DNA of 64,000 bases, taken from the NCBI RefSeq assembly GCF_009720365.1, contig NZ_ML769317.1, positions 74,313-138,312 of the forward strand. The letters run 5' to 3'. Shown one piece after another: positions 9,040 through 18,515 of this stretch (the first letter of the stretch is position 1; each line of letters begins with the position of its first letter). Source of the stretch: Catellatospora paridis. Lineage in GTDB: Bacteria; Actinomycetota; Actinomycetes; Mycobacteriales; Micromonosporaceae. The position numbers and the translations under genes were made by a program. The notes under the pieces are model-generated. The model ran no database searches. It was not told where the DNA came from and saw only the letters and a program-made list of their open reading frames with translations.

Positions 9040-9660
9040 GCCGCGACCTCCTGTTTCATGGCAATACTGGAAACTGGGGCTGAATCGCCCAGTTTGCTCC
9101 GTATCGAGTACATCAGATGGCGGGTCACCGCCGAGGGGGTTCGCGGTCTGAGCCCGCCAGGGGCGCGAGCGGGCTGCCGAACGGGGTTGGGTCATCGAGG
9201 CACGCCCCGACGACTGGCTAAGCGTGGGAAATGGGATCCAAGGCGCAGCCCCCGAGCGTGGCGGTGATCATCCACGTCCTCGCGGCACGGGGCACCGGCA
9301 ACGAGCTGGGTGGAGGTGAGCTACCCGCCCACTGGACGGCGTCCGCAGACTCACCGGGCGCGGGCGTATTCGCGAGGTTCTCTCGTGACAAGCTCTTACC
9401 GTGGCAGCGCTCCGCTATCCCGAGCGGCCGGCTGACCGTTCGGACGGCCGACGCGCGTTCACGTCACTGAGGGTGCAGTCGCCAGCTCGTTGCGCGGGAG
9501 GCATCTTGTCGATGGGGCGTCGCATTCATAGTCGTGACGCGCGGGCGTCGCGACCGGCATGGACTGCGCCGATCCCGCGACGATGAACCGGTTCGTGACA
9601 GCGCTGACCGCGGCAGTGGCTGTTGCCTGTGATTGATGGATGTCTCTAGTATTCATCGAT
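9040..9660. other. Gene-poor intergenic stretch
   Basis: About 620 bases between two divergent exported-protein genes. No frame here has protein-like composition with a credible start. It presumably holds both promoters, but no clear -35/-10 pair stands out. Confidence 0.3.
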
Positions 9661-10626
9661 ATGAGACTATCAACCGCTCCTCTTCGTCGGATCGCCCGAC
9701 TCGCCACGGCAGTCGTCGTGGGCGTGGGAGCGATCACCCTCTTGCCCGCTCCAGCACACGCGGCGACCGTGGCCTTCTTCAAGGAAAGCCAGTGGTCCAG
9801 CGGCTACGTCGGCAAGATGACCGTGCACAACCCCAGTGCGGCGACGCTCACCTCGTGGCGGGTCGAGTTCGACCTGCCGGCCGGCACCACGCTCGGCTCG
9901 TACTGGAACGCGAGCATGACCCGCGCCGGCAGCCGCTTCGTCTTCACCAACATGTCGTGGAACGGCACGCTGACCGCCGGCGCCTCGACCAGCTTCGGCT
10001 GGGTGGCGAGCGGCAGCGGTGAGCCGCGGGGCTGCACGGTCAACGGCGCACCCTGCTCCGGCCCGCCGGCGGTTGACGTGACCCCGCCTTCCACGCCGAC
10101 GAACGTTCGCTTCGCCACCGGTTCGTTTACCGGCATCGTCTGGAATCCGTCCACCGACGACACCGGCGTCGTCGAGTACCAGATCTTTCACCGATCCACG
10201 CAGATCGGGACCTCGACGACGACGAGCTACAGCATGCCGACACCGCCACCGATGGTCACGACCTATGGGGTACGGGCTGTCGACGCGGCCGGCAACATCT
10301 CCGCGTTCGCGCCGCTGCACGTCGGGCAGCTGCCGGACGCGATTCCGCCGACTGCACCCGCGAACCTGCGGATCGGTGGCATGTCGCCCGCCCACCTGAC
10401 GGTGCGCTGGGACGCCGCGACGGACGAGACGTTCCTGGTCGGGTACGAGATCTACCTGAACGGCACGCTGATCAGCAAAGTCGGCGGCACCAGCGGATAC
10501 GTCCCGTTCACCGGTTTCGGGATTTACACGGTACGGGTGCGGGCCTGGGACGCCTCGGGCAACTTCGGGCCGTACGCCCAGATGAGCATCGCCATCGACC
10601 CGCCGCCGCCTCCACCAGCACGGTGA
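9661..10626 (+). CDS. Secreted CBM2-FnIII carbohydrate-binding protein, 321 aa
   Basis: Secreted protein: the signal peptide ends at about residue 35 (LLPAPAHA|ATVAFF). Residues 36-125 match cellulose-binding family 2: WSSGYVGKMTVHNPSAATLTSW, aromatic surface residues, and a terminal Cys pair (GCTVNGAPC). Two fibronectin type III repeats follow (about 138-225 and 232-318; VTPPSTPTNVRF and IPPTAPANLRIGG openings, DAAGN and DASGN closings), then a Pro-rich tail. These parts normally flank a glycoside hydrolase, but none is present, so this is probably a wall- or cellulose-binding accessory protein. ATG 9661 was chosen because the signal peptide begins there; its ribosome site is weak. Confidence 0.82.
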   Translation: MRLSTAPLRRIARLATAVVVGVGAITLLPAPAHAATVAFFKESQWSSGYVGKMTVHNPSAATLTSWRVEFDLPAGTTLGSYWNASMTRAGSRFVFTNMSWNGTLTAGASTSFGWVASGSGEPRGCTVNGAPCSGPPAVDVTPPSTPTNVRFATGSFTGIVWNPSTDDTGVVEYQIFHRSTQIGTSTTTSYSMPTPPPMVTTYGVRAVDAAGNISAFAPLHVGQLPDAIPPTAPANLRIGGMSPAHLTVRWDAATDETFLVGYEIYLNGTLISKVGGTSGYVPFTGFGIYTVRVRAWDASGNFGPYAQMSIAIDPPPPPPAR

Positions 10627-10635
10627 CATCGGCCT

Positions 10636-10671
10636 GCCGGGCGTGGCGTGTGCAGTCATGCCACACCCGGC
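10636..10671. terminator. Hairpin terminator after the CBM2 gene
   Basis: 15-base arms (GCCGGGCGTGGCGTG and CATGCCACACCCGGC) pair with two G-T wobbles around a 6-base loop, ten bases after the stop. Confidence 0.65.
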
Positions 10672-10947
10672 GTTGCCTGTTCGCACCCACCGTCGCCCAT
10701 CTCTACGGCGAGTGTGTGGCGCAAGCAGGTAAAGGTGAGCGCGTGTGTCCGGCGGAGATGGCCCCAAACGATGAGCGCCCGGTGGGCCGGCCGAAGCCGC
10801 CCCTCCGGCCAAGAAGGCGTTGGTGGCTTGCCCAGGGACGTCCCATGTGAGCTGTAGCGTTCGGCACTGGCGAGGTCGGGGCCCTGATCGGCCGACTGGC
10901 CGACTTTGCGGTTGGTCGCGAATGCTTGTCGGCGAGTGCCGGGCACT

Positions 10948-11550
10948 ATGGACCACATGAATGAGACGGTGAGCGATACGCAGGCGGGTGAGGCGCCCAC
11001 ACTATTCCTGATGGTAGGCCTGCCCGGGTCCGGGAAGACCGTGCGAGCGCGGGAGCTGGCGGCCGAGCGCGGAGCCCTGCAGCTCACCGCCGACGACTGG
11101 GCGCTGTCCCTGCTCGGCCAAGAAGACCGTCACCAGGCGCGGCCCGACGGCAAGCGGTGGCTGCTGGAGGGCCGGCTCATCGCATTGGCCGTCGACGTCC
11201 TGCGCCTGCGGCTCAGCGTCGTTCTCGACTTCGGATTCTGGTCGCGCGATGAGCGCTCCGCCCTCCGTTGGATGGCCGCTTCCGTGGGAGCGTCGTGTGA
11301 GATCGTGTACCTGCCGGTGGAACGCGAGGTGCAATGGAGCCGGATTCAGAACCGCTGGAAACATACGCCAGAGCAGACATTCCCCATGGCCGAGGCGGAG
11401 CTCGACCCCTGGAGAGAGCAGTTCGAGGTCCCCGACGCAGACGAGCTCTCCGGTTCGTTTCTGCCCTCCCCGCCGCTCGGGGATGAGAGCTGGTTTGACT
11501 GGGCTCAGCGATTTTGGCCCTCCCTCGTGACACCGCCCAGCCAACCCTGA
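10948..11550 (+). CDS. P-loop kinase-like ATPase (AAA_33/zeta-toxin-like), 200 aa
   Basis: Small cytoplasmic NTP-binding protein. Walker A is MVGLPGSGKTVRARELA near residue 25; LTADDW follows, as in kinases that phosphorylate small molecules. VVLDFGFWSRDERSALRW is the Walker B/substrate region of the zeta-toxin/chloramphenicol-phosphotransferase-like group. The C-terminal third is Pro/Trp-rich. ATG 10948 (MDHMNETVSD) is used; an ATG at 10957 is nearly as good. No antitoxin-like partner is adjacent, so a stand-alone metabolite or antibiotic kinase is more likely than a toxin. Substrate unknown. Confidence 0.8.
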   Translation: MDHMNETVSDTQAGEAPTLFLMVGLPGSGKTVRARELAAERGALQLTADDWALSLLGQEDRHQARPDGKRWLLEGRLIALAVDVLRLRLSVVLDFGFWSRDERSALRWMAASVGASCEIVYLPVEREVQWSRIQNRWKHTPEQTFPMAEAELDPWREQFEVPDADELSGSFLPSPPLGDESWFDWAQRFWPSLVTPPSQP

Positions 11551-12043
11551 ACCCAGTCAACGTTGGCGGTCATAGCACTAGGTGAAGGTAGGCCCGTAGG
11601 TGTCGGCGATCGTTCTCTGAGCTGGTCGCGCCGGCCCAGGCGCCCGAGCCGTCCGGCCACCACGCACAGGCGACCGTCACGGCGGATACCGTCTTTGGCG
11701 TCGGCCCAGCTGTCGGTAGGTCTCTTCGCTGATCGCGTGGTTGCGTGGCTGCAATCTCTGACGCGCAAGTCCTCAACAAGACATCAGGTCTTGACGATGC
11801 ATCAGTTCTGTTTCTCATGCCGGCGTCGCTGATGAAGCTCTTGCGCTCGTGTCACCTGTCATGCCCGGAAACTGACGCGGTTGCGCGGATCGGCACGTTG
11901 AACCGGGCCGGTCAGTTGGTTCCGAAAATCCATATGTACGACTTAAAGCATGCGAAATACCTAGTAGACGAGCCTTTTGTGCTCACTCACTGTCTCCGAT
12001 ACGACTTGCCCGTATCAAAACGACAACACATCGTTGAAAGGGC
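11551..12043. other. Intergenic region upstream of the exopolysaccharide operon
   Basis: About 490 bases, less G+C-rich than its surroundings in the last 150. It presumably carries the promoter for the galE operon. Two short hairpins (CAAGAC/GTCTTG at 11776-11792; GATACG/CGTATC at about 11998-12016) are visible. I looked for a GEMM (c-di-GMP) riboswitch core and did not find one. Confidence 0.35.
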
Positions 12044-13009
12044 ATGTATTGGATGGTGACCGGCGGCGCCGGGTATATCGGCGCGCATGTTGTACACGCC
12101 CTGCTCGCCGCAGGGTCGGAGGTCGTCGTCGTCGACGACCTTTCCACCGGGAAGGCTGAGCGCGTACCGGCCGGGGTTCCACTGGCGCGGGTCGACGTTT
12201 GCAACCCGGCCGAATTCGCTGCGGTCGTCGCCCGCTACCGCCCGGTCGGCGTGATCCATCTGGCGGCCCGCAAGGACGTCGCCGAATCGATCCGGCTACC
12301 GCTGCGCTACTACCGCGACAACCTCGACGGGCTGCGATCGGTGCTCGAGGCGGTCGTCACCCACGGCGTCGAGCATGTGCTCTTCTCCTCCAGCGCCGCC
12401 GTCTACGGCACGCCGCCGCAGGCCGGGCCGATCCCGGAGACCGCGCCGACCCAGCCGGAGAACGCCTACGGCCGGACCAAGCTCGTCGGCGAGTGGCTGC
12501 TGCGCGACACGGCCGCCAGCGCGAGTCTGCGGTGGGCCGCGCTGCGCTACTTCAATGTCGCAGGAGCGGCCACGCCCGAGCTACGCGACACCGGTCTGAC
12601 CAACCTGGTCCCCAGGCTCCTGGACGCAGCCCGCCAGGGCAGCGCGGCGATCCTGCACGGCGGGGACTATCCGACCCGCGACGGCAGCGCCGTCCGCGAC
12701 TACGTGCACGTACGCGACGTCGCCGATGCCCACGTTCAGGCCGCCTTCGCGCTGGTCGACGGCTGCCTCAAGGCTGATGTGCTGAACGTCGGCCGAGGCG
12801 TGGGCGTCTCAGTACTGGAGATGATCACCGCCATCGGCCGCAGGTACGGCACCCTGCCTTACTTCGTCGGCCCGCGCCGTGCCGGTGACCCCGCAGAGGT
12901 CGTCGCCCAGGTCGAGGCGATCTCGACGCGGCTGGGCTGGACCGCGCGCTTCGGACTGGACGACATCGTCCGCTCCGCCGCCGGCGACTGCAGCCTGGCT
13001 GCCGCCTGA
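12044..13009 (+). CDS. galE: UDP-glucose/UDP-GlcNAc 4-epimerase, 321 aa
   Basis: NAD-dependent short-chain dehydrogenase that interconverts UDP-Glc/UDP-Gal and, in many members, UDP-GlcNAc/UDP-GalNAc. The N-terminal VTGGAGYIGAHVV is the NAD-binding site; SSSAAVYG and YGRTK give the catalytic Ser and Tyr-x3-Lys; RYFNVAGA and RDYVHVRDVADAH are epimerase signatures. First gene of a co-directional set that also encodes a deacetylase, PelF, PelG and two hexosaminidases, matching the role of Uge3 in fungal galactosaminogalactan synthesis: supply of UDP-GalNAc and UDP-Gal. ATG 12044 has GAAAGG just upstream. Whether it accepts N-acetylated sugars cannot be read with certainty. Confidence 0.9.
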   Translation: MYWMVTGGAGYIGAHVVHALLAAGSEVVVVDDLSTGKAERVPAGVPLARVDVCNPAEFAAVVARYRPVGVIHLAARKDVAESIRLPLRYYRDNLDGLRSVLEAVVTHGVEHVLFSSSAAVYGTPPQAGPIPETAPTQPENAYGRTKLVGEWLLRDTAASASLRWAALRYFNVAGAATPELRDTGLTNLVPRLLDAARQGSAAILHGGDYPTRDGSAVRDYVHVRDVADAHVQAAFALVDGCLKADVLNVGRGVGVSVLEMITAIGRRYGTLPYFVGPRRAGDPAEVVAQVEAISTRLGWTARFGLDDIVRSAAGDCSLAAA

Positions 13010-13065
13010 CCTCCACCGACCCGTTCACCAACCGGTTCAACCCTGCCATCTGAGGAGTCAAACCC

Positions 13066-15093
13066 GTGTTCCGCTTGACATCGTCCCTACGCCGGCGTGG
13101 GGCCCGCCTAGCCGCGGCCTGCGCCAGCGCGTGCCTCATGGTGACGGCGCTCGCCGCCGCACCAGCACAGGCCTATGCCTCCGGGGTCCGCGTGGACCTG
13201 CGGGTCCTCGTGTTCAGTGACGGCTCCGCCGGGGTCGGGGTGATCACCGCGCAGATGGACCGGGAGGGCGTGCCCTACGACACGATCAACCTCAACCAGC
13301 CCGGCCGGCCCGCGTTGACCGCCGGTGCCCTGTCCGACACCGTCTCGGGGCGCCCGCGGGCCAAGTACAACGGCGTCGTGCTGCCCAACGAGCACGCCCT
13401 GCCGGCCGCGGAACTCGCCGTGCTCGCCACCTTCGAGCAGACCTTCGGCGTACGCCAGATCGACGCCTATACCGCGCCGTCCGCGGCGGTCGGGCTCACC
13501 ACCACCTGGAGCGGTGTCCTCGACGGAGGTCAGCTCGGGGTCACCCCGGCGGGCCAGGCAGCCGGGTTCGGCTACCTCAACGGCGTCCTGCCGGTCGACG
13601 ACGTCGACCCGGGTGTCACGGAGAGCTACGGGTACCTCGCCACCCCGGTCGCCGGCGCCACCTACACCGCGCTGGTCAACGGAACCAGCCCGGCGTCGGG
13701 CGCGATCATCGGCGTCTACCGCAACGGCAACCGCGAGGAACTGGTCATCACGCTGGCGATGAACGAGTACCAGAACGTCGCCGCGCAGCTCGGGCACGGC
13801 CTGCTCACCTGGCTCACCCAGGGCGTGCACCTGGGCCACTGGCGCAACTGGCTCAGTGTGCACGTCGACGACGTGTTCCTGCCTGATGCGCGTTGGGACG
13901 CCGAGCGCAACTGCACCACCGGTGACGACTGCCCGGACACGCCCAACCCGCTCGCCGACATCCGGATGACCGCCGCCGACGTCACCGCTCTCGTGGCGTG
14001 GCAGAACGCGCAGGCCATGAAGCTGGAGCTGGCCTTCAACGCGGAAGGCAGCGTCGATGCCGGGCCGACCGACCCGCTGACGGCTCGGCTGCTGGCCGAC
14101 CGTGCCCAGTTCCGCTGGCTCAACCACACCTTCGGGCACCCCTACCTCGGCTGTGTCCAGGACTTCTCCACCGTGCCGTGGCGATGCGCGACGAACCCGA
14201 CCACCGGGGCGATCGTCTACACCTCGCAGGCCGAGATCAGGGCCCAGTTCACCGACAACGTGACCTGGGCGCAGAGCAAGGGCATCAGCTTCAACAGGGC
14301 CGAGGTCGTCACCGGTGAGCACTCGGGCCTGCGGTCGGCGCCGCAGATGGCCGTCGACAACCCGAACCTTGCCCCGGCGCTGGCGCAGGCCGGCATCACG
14401 GTGATCGCCTCCGACGCCTCCCGTGAGCCCGCTCCGCGGGCGGTGGGCGCGGCCCGGACGGTGCCGCGGCACCCGATGAACATCTACTACAACGTCGCCA
14501 CCGAGGCCGACGAGGTCGACGAGTACAACTGGATCTACACCAGCGTCGCCGACGGCGGTTCGGGGATCTGCGAGAGCAACCCGGCGTCGACCTGCATCGC
14601 ACCGCTCGATCCGGGCACCGGATTCGACAGCTACATCGTCCCGGTGGAGACGCGGATCGCCTACGGCCACGTCGTCACGGCCGACCCGCGGCCGCACTAC
14701 GTCCACCAGTCCAACCTCACCGCCGACCGCATCGTCTACCCGGTGCTCGACGCGGTGCTGGCCAGGTACCGGGCCGCGTTCACCACCGCGACGCCGATCG
14801 TCACGCCGAGGATGAGCGAGGTCGCCACGCTGCAGAGCCAGCAGGCCGCGTGGCGGGCCGCGATCGCCGCCCGCACCGTGGAGGCCTACCTGCTCAACGG
14901 TCGGGTCACCGTGATCAACCGGGGCGGCGCGATCGCCGTGCCGATCACCGTCCCGGCGAACACGCAGACCATCATGCTGTCGGTGCTCGGCATCGAGCTC
15001 ATGGGCGGCCCGTACGGCGCCGTCTACGGGCCGGAGCGCTCGGGCTGGACCAGCCTCGGCGCCAACGGCCAGCAACTTCTCCGCCTGCCGTAG
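13066..15093 (+). CDS. Secreted polysaccharide deacetylase, Agd3/CE18-like, 675 aa
   Basis: Exported protein (signal peptide of about 38 residues, AAPAQA cleavage region) whose middle carries a metal-dependent deacetylase site: SVHVDDVFLP (His266, Asp268, Asp269), and WLNHTFGHPYLG (His354, His358) as the metal-binding His pair. Overall length and the unusual N-terminal Rossmann-like domain (RVLVFSDGSAGV...) resemble fungal Agd3, which removes acetyl groups from GalNAc residues of galactosaminogalactan to make the polymer cationic and adhesive. Its place between an epimerase and pelF supports that role. The substrate is inferred. Alternative: a deacetylase for another hexosamine polymer. Confidence 0.8.
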   Translation: MFRLTSSLRRRGARLAAACASACLMVTALAAAPAQAYASGVRVDLRVLVFSDGSAGVGVITAQMDREGVPYDTINLNQPGRPALTAGALSDTVSGRPRAKYNGVVLPNEHALPAAELAVLATFEQTFGVRQIDAYTAPSAAVGLTTTWSGVLDGGQLGVTPAGQAAGFGYLNGVLPVDDVDPGVTESYGYLATPVAGATYTALVNGTSPASGAIIGVYRNGNREELVITLAMNEYQNVAAQLGHGLLTWLTQGVHLGHWRNWLSVHVDDVFLPDARWDAERNCTTGDDCPDTPNPLADIRMTAADVTALVAWQNAQAMKLELAFNAEGSVDAGPTDPLTARLLADRAQFRWLNHTFGHPYLGCVQDFSTVPWRCATNPTTGAIVYTSQAEIRAQFTDNVTWAQSKGISFNRAEVVTGEHSGLRSAPQMAVDNPNLAPALAQAGITVIASDASREPAPRAVGAARTVPRHPMNIYYNVATEADEVDEYNWIYTSVADGGSGICESNPASTCIAPLDPGTGFDSYIVPVETRIAYGHVVTADPRPHYVHQSNLTADRIVYPVLDAVLARYRAAFTTATPIVTPRMSEVATLQSQQAAWRAAIAARTVEAYLLNGRVTVINRGGAIAVPITVPANTQTIMLSVLGIELMGGPYGAVYGPERSGWTSLGANGQQLLRLP

Positions 15094-15103
15094 GGGACTG
15101 GCG

Positions 15104-16561
15104 ATGCACGTCGCGTTGATCAATGAAGGCACGTACCCGTATGTGCTCGGTGGTGTCAGCACCTGGTGCGACCAGCTCGTCCGCGGGCTGACCGACGTTT
15201 CCTGGCACCTGGTCACCGTGGTCGGCACGGCGTCCATGACACCGGCGCTGACCGTGCCCGACAACGTGGCGTCGCTTACCGCCGTACCCATCTGGGACCG
15301 GCCCAGGGCATCGCGCCGCCGCTCGATCAGGGCGGCGGCGCGGATGTGCGCGGGGATGCTCGGCGACTCGCCCGAGCACCTGGCCGTGTTCCGGGAGGGC
15401 CTGCGCGAACTCGCCCTCCCGAAATTGGCCGACCTGCGCAGTTCATGCGCCAGGTGCCGGACCGGGTTGGCCACATGCCCCAGGCACGGGCTCATCGGCC
15501 GGCATCCGCTCTACGGACTACCGCTGGCGGAGCTGCTGCTCGAGGCGTGGCAGGCGGCCGGGAGCACCGGTGCCCGGCCGCTGCCGCCGCTCACCCTGCA
15601 CGACGCCGATCAGGCCGCGGTCCTGATCGAGCACGCGGTACGCCCACTCGCGGCGGTCCTGCCGCCGGTGGACCTGTGCCACGCCAACGCCAACGGGCTG
15701 TCGTCGCTGGTGGCCATGGCAACGAAATGGCGGTTCGGGGTGCCGTTCCTGATGACTGAGCATGGCGTCTACCTGCGTGAACGCTACCTCTCGGTGGGCG
15801 ATCAGTCGGCTGGGGTGAAGGTGGCGCTGCTGCGGTTCCACCGGGCACTGGCGCGGCTCGCCTACGCCGAAGCCGATCTGATCACCCCGGTCAGCGGGTT
15901 CAACCAGCGGTGGGAGGAGCGCCATGGCGCCGACCCGGAAAAGATCACCGTCATACCCAACGGCGTGGACCCGGACCGGTTCCCGCCGCTGACAGCGGAG
16001 CCGGCGACGCCGACGATCTCCTGGGTCGGCCGGATCGACCCGCTCAAGGACCTGCCGACGCTGATCCGGGCGCTGACCGTGGTCCGTGGACAGGTCCCCG
16101 ACGCCCGCCTGCACCTGGCCGGACCCGTACCGCAGGGCAACGCCGACTACGCCCGGATGTGCCACGACCTGGTGGCCGAGCTGGGCCTCACCGACGCCGT
16201 GACGTTCGCCGGACCGGTGTCCAGCAGCCGGGAGGCGTTCGAGGCCGGGCACGTGGCTGCTCTGTCCAGCATCTCCGAAGGCATGCCATACACGATTGTG
16301 GAGGCGATGATGTGTGAACGCGCGACCGTGAGCACCGACGTCGGCGGAGTCGCCGAAATGGTAGGAGACGCCGGGGTGGTCGTTCCCCCACGCGACCCGG
16401 TGGCCTTCGGCAACGCCTGCGCCGAACTACTGAGAGACCGGAAGCTGCGCCACGATCTGGCCCGCCGGGGCAGGCAACGGGCACTGGACCGCTTCACGCT
16501 GCAACGCTGTCTGGACGCCTATCAGGAGCGGTACAAACTGCTGATCGGTAGTGCCTCATGA
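15104..16561 (+). CDS. pelF: PelF-like GT4 glycosyltransferase, 485 aa
   Basis: Cytoplasmic GT-B glycosyltransferase. The N-terminus shows the PelF signature INEGTYPYVLGGVSTWCDQL. TEHGVYLRERYL and VIPNGVD follow, and the C-terminal GT4 motif is SSISEGMPYTIVEAMMCER with the nucleotide-binding glutamates. PelF polymerises UDP-GalNAc/GlcNAc in the Pel exopolysaccharide pathway. A Cys-rich insert (SSCARCRTGLATCPRHG) lies near residue 115. It starts 10 bases after the deacetylase, and pelG overlaps its stop (ATGA), so PelF and PelG are made together, as in Pel operons. Confidence 0.9.
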   Translation: MHVALINEGTYPYVLGGVSTWCDQLVRGLTDVSWHLVTVVGTASMTPALTVPDNVASLTAVPIWDRPRASRRRSIRAAARMCAGMLGDSPEHLAVFREGLRELALPKLADLRSSCARCRTGLATCPRHGLIGRHPLYGLPLAELLLEAWQAAGSTGARPLPPLTLHDADQAAVLIEHAVRPLAAVLPPVDLCHANANGLSSLVAMATKWRFGVPFLMTEHGVYLRERYLSVGDQSAGVKVALLRFHRALARLAYAEADLITPVSGFNQRWEERHGADPEKITVIPNGVDPDRFPPLTAEPATPTISWVGRIDPLKDLPTLIRALTVVRGQVPDARLHLAGPVPQGNADYARMCHDLVAELGLTDAVTFAGPVSSSREAFEAGHVAALSSISEGMPYTIVEAMMCERATVSTDVGGVAEMVGDAGVVVPPRDPVAFGNACAELLRDRKLRHDLARRGRQRALDRFTLQRCLDAYQERYKLLIGSAS

Positions 16562-17889
16562 GCACCGAACTGGCACCGGTGCCGCCACCGGCGGCGCTGC
16601 TGGCCGCGCAGATGCGCGCCCGGGTCGGCTGGGCCGCCGATACCGATGAGGTCGCCGCCATCCTGGAGTCGACCGGCATCAACGACAGAGTGGCCAGCCG
16701 CGACTACGGGCATGCCTCGGTCTTCACCCTGGCCGGGCAGGTCCTGGCGACCGTGGGACGGCCCGACCCGGCACCGGCGCCAGGGCGGCTACGGCTGCCC
16801 GTGATCAGCGCGATGGTACGCACCGGCCTCTATCTCACCCCGACGGTCGCGGCCATCGGTGCGGCACCGCTACTCGCAGCGCTGCCCTGGTACGCCACGA
16901 CCGGGCTCCTCGTCGTCGGTTGGGGCGCCTCGCAGTCGCTGGCCTACCTGGGCTACTGCGCCGCCAACGAAGGCGGCCGGTCCAGCGCCGCCAGGAAACT
17001 CGCGCTCGGATTCGGCGCGCTCGCCGCCGCCTGGGCGACGCTGCTCGCGATCTCGGGTGCATCACTGACGTCCTATCTGGTCAGTGCGGCACAGCTGATC
17101 CTCTTCGCGACGAGTACCGCCGCGCTGGTCACGGGGACGGAGCGGCGCACCCTCGCGGCCGCGGTGGCCTGCTGGATCGCGGCCGGCGCCATGATCGCCG
17201 GCGCGGGCCGGGTCGGCGTCGCCGCCCTGGCCATCTCACTGACCGCACTGCTCGTCGTCGCCTACCTGCCCGCCTGGGGCCGCGGCCGGTCACCCTGGCG
17301 ACCAGACCTGCGCCGGTACGCCACGGCAGCAGGCCACGGCGTCGTAGGCGCGGGCCAGGCTGTGCTCTTCGTCCTGGTGGTCCTGCAGACGGCGGGCACC
17401 GCCGCACCCGCGATGTCGTCGGTACCGCTGCTGGTGGCCATACCGCTGACGGAGCTGATGCTGCTGTGGCACCAGCGGCGGGTGGCCGACGGCCGGGCGC
17501 AGCTCGCCGATCGTGCGTCCTTCCGCCGCCACCTGCGCCAAGTCGGCCGCGGCACCGGGCTCGCTCTGGCGCTACCGTTGCTGGCCGGCGCCGCCGGGGC
17601 GATCTGGGCGTCGTCGCCGGCCGGATGGGCGCTGACGTCATCCATCCTGCTCGCCGGAATCAACGCGATCTGCCTGGTGCTGGTCGCCCACCGGCAGCCC
17701 GTGAGCGCCGCCGTACTGGTGTGGTCCGCCGGTGCGTTGATCGTCCTCACCGCCCTGGTCGTCTCCGCTCTGCTGACGGACACGCCGGTCGCGATCGCGA
17801 AAGCCTCGGCACTGATCCTGCTCTGCCTCTATCCACCCGCCCTACTGGAAACCGTCAGCGCCATGAAAGACCCCAGGAGTTATCAATGA
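16558..17889 (+). CDS. pelG: PelG-like polysaccharide export membrane protein, 443 aa
   Basis: Integral membrane protein with about 10-12 hydrophobic helices after a cytoplasmic N-terminal segment of about 80 residues. Its size, topology and position directly behind pelF match PelG, the inner-membrane partner that carries the growing Pel chain across the membrane. Sequence conservation with classical PelG looks weak by eye, so the call leans on context. The helical segments are rich in Ala/Leu/Val with few charges. Its start overlaps pelF by 4 bases, and the next gene starts in the same way at its stop. Confidence 0.75.
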   Translation: MSTELAPVPPPAALLAAQMRARVGWAADTDEVAAILESTGINDRVASRDYGHASVFTLAGQVLATVGRPDPAPAPGRLRLPVISAMVRTGLYLTPTVAAIGAAPLLAALPWYATTGLLVVGWGASQSLAYLGYCAANEGGRSSAARKLALGFGALAAAWATLLAISGASLTSYLVSAAQLILFATSTAALVTGTERRTLAAAVACWIAAGAMIAGAGRVGVAALAISLTALLVVAYLPAWGRGRSPWRPDLRRYATAAGHGVVGAGQAVLFVLVVLQTAGTAAPAMSSVPLLVAIPLTELMLLWHQRRVADGRAQLADRASFRRHLRQVGRGTGLALALPLLAGAAGAIWASSPAGWALTSSILLAGINAICLVLVAHRQPVSAAVLVWSAGALIVLTALVVSALLTDTPVAIAKASALILLCLYPPALLETVSAMKDPRSYQ

Positions 17890-18515
17890 CAACGCTGGTG
17901 CCGCTCTACGTCCACCCCCTCGTCGATCCAGCTGCCTGGCGGGCCGTCGCCGCCGCCGGACCGTCGGTCACGGCCATCGTCAACATCCACAACGGGCCCG
18001 GAGAGGCGATCGACGAGGCCTACCTCGACGCCACCGCACTCCTACAGGCCGCCCGTGTCCCGATGATCGGCTACGTCGACCTCGGCTACCTCCGGCGTAG
18101 CGAGGATGCGATCACCCGTGACGTGCTGGCGTGGCACTACTATCCGGTCGAGGGCGTCTTCTTCGACCAGGCGCCGGCCGACAAGTCCGGGCTGGCCGCC
18201 GTCGCCCGGCACGCCGCGCGGGCCAGAGGAACGGTCGCGCTCAATCCGGGCACCCGTCCGCACCCCGACTACGCCCCGCTCGCCGATCTCATCTGCACGT
18301 TCGAAGGACCGTGGTCGACCTACCGCCGACTGCTCGACGAACCCGACTGGCCCAACGCGGCGCACCTGATCTACGGCGTACCGGCCGAGGAGATCGCCGA
18401 CGCGCACGCCCGCCTGGCCCACCTCGCCGGAGCCGGTCTGGTCTCCGACCTCGACGCGCCGCTGCCCTACTGCGGCGTGCCGTCGTGGCTGCGCGCAGTG
18501 GCGGTGAACCGGTGA
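17886..18515 (+). CDS. Sph3/spherulation-specific family 4 (GH135-like) glycoside hydrolase, 209 aa
   Basis: TIM-barrel hydrolase related to fungal Sph3, which cleaves GalNAc-containing galactosaminogalactan and is needed for its synthesis. Family landmarks: VPLYVHP at the start, IVNIHNGPG, GVFFDQAP (Asp94), ALNPGTRPHPDY (Asn120) and CTFEGPW (Glu140); Asp, Asn and Glu correspond to the conserved catalytic trio of Sph3. It has no signal peptide or membrane segment, unlike the fungal enzyme, so it may act inside the cell or leave by another route. Start and stop both overlap neighbours by 4 bases, placing it firmly in the operon. Confidence 0.85.
   Translation: MTTLVPLYVHPLVDPAAWRAVAAAGPSVTAIVNIHNGPGEAIDEAYLDATALLQAARVPMIGYVDLGYLRRSEDAITRDVLAWHYYPVEGVFFDQAPADKSGLAAVARHAARARGTVALNPGTRPHPDYAPLADLICTFEGPWSTYRRLLDEPDWPNAAHLIYGVPAEEIADAHARLAHLAGAGLVSDLDAPLPYCGVPSWLRAVAVNR

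Noticed and set aside
10948..11550. Zeta toxin of a toxin-antitoxin pair
   Set aside because: No small antitoxin gene is adjacent; the P-loop kinase family is broader than toxins.
11793..12043. Possible c-di-GMP riboswitch before the exopolysaccharide operon
   Set aside because: No GEMM core sequence or convincing three-stem fold; only short isolated hairpins.
13108..15495. Long open minus-strand frame of about 800 codons opposite the Agd3-like gene and pelF
   Set aside because: Low-complexity Arg/Gly/Val/His composition typical of the antisense of high-GC genes; the plus strand has clear families.
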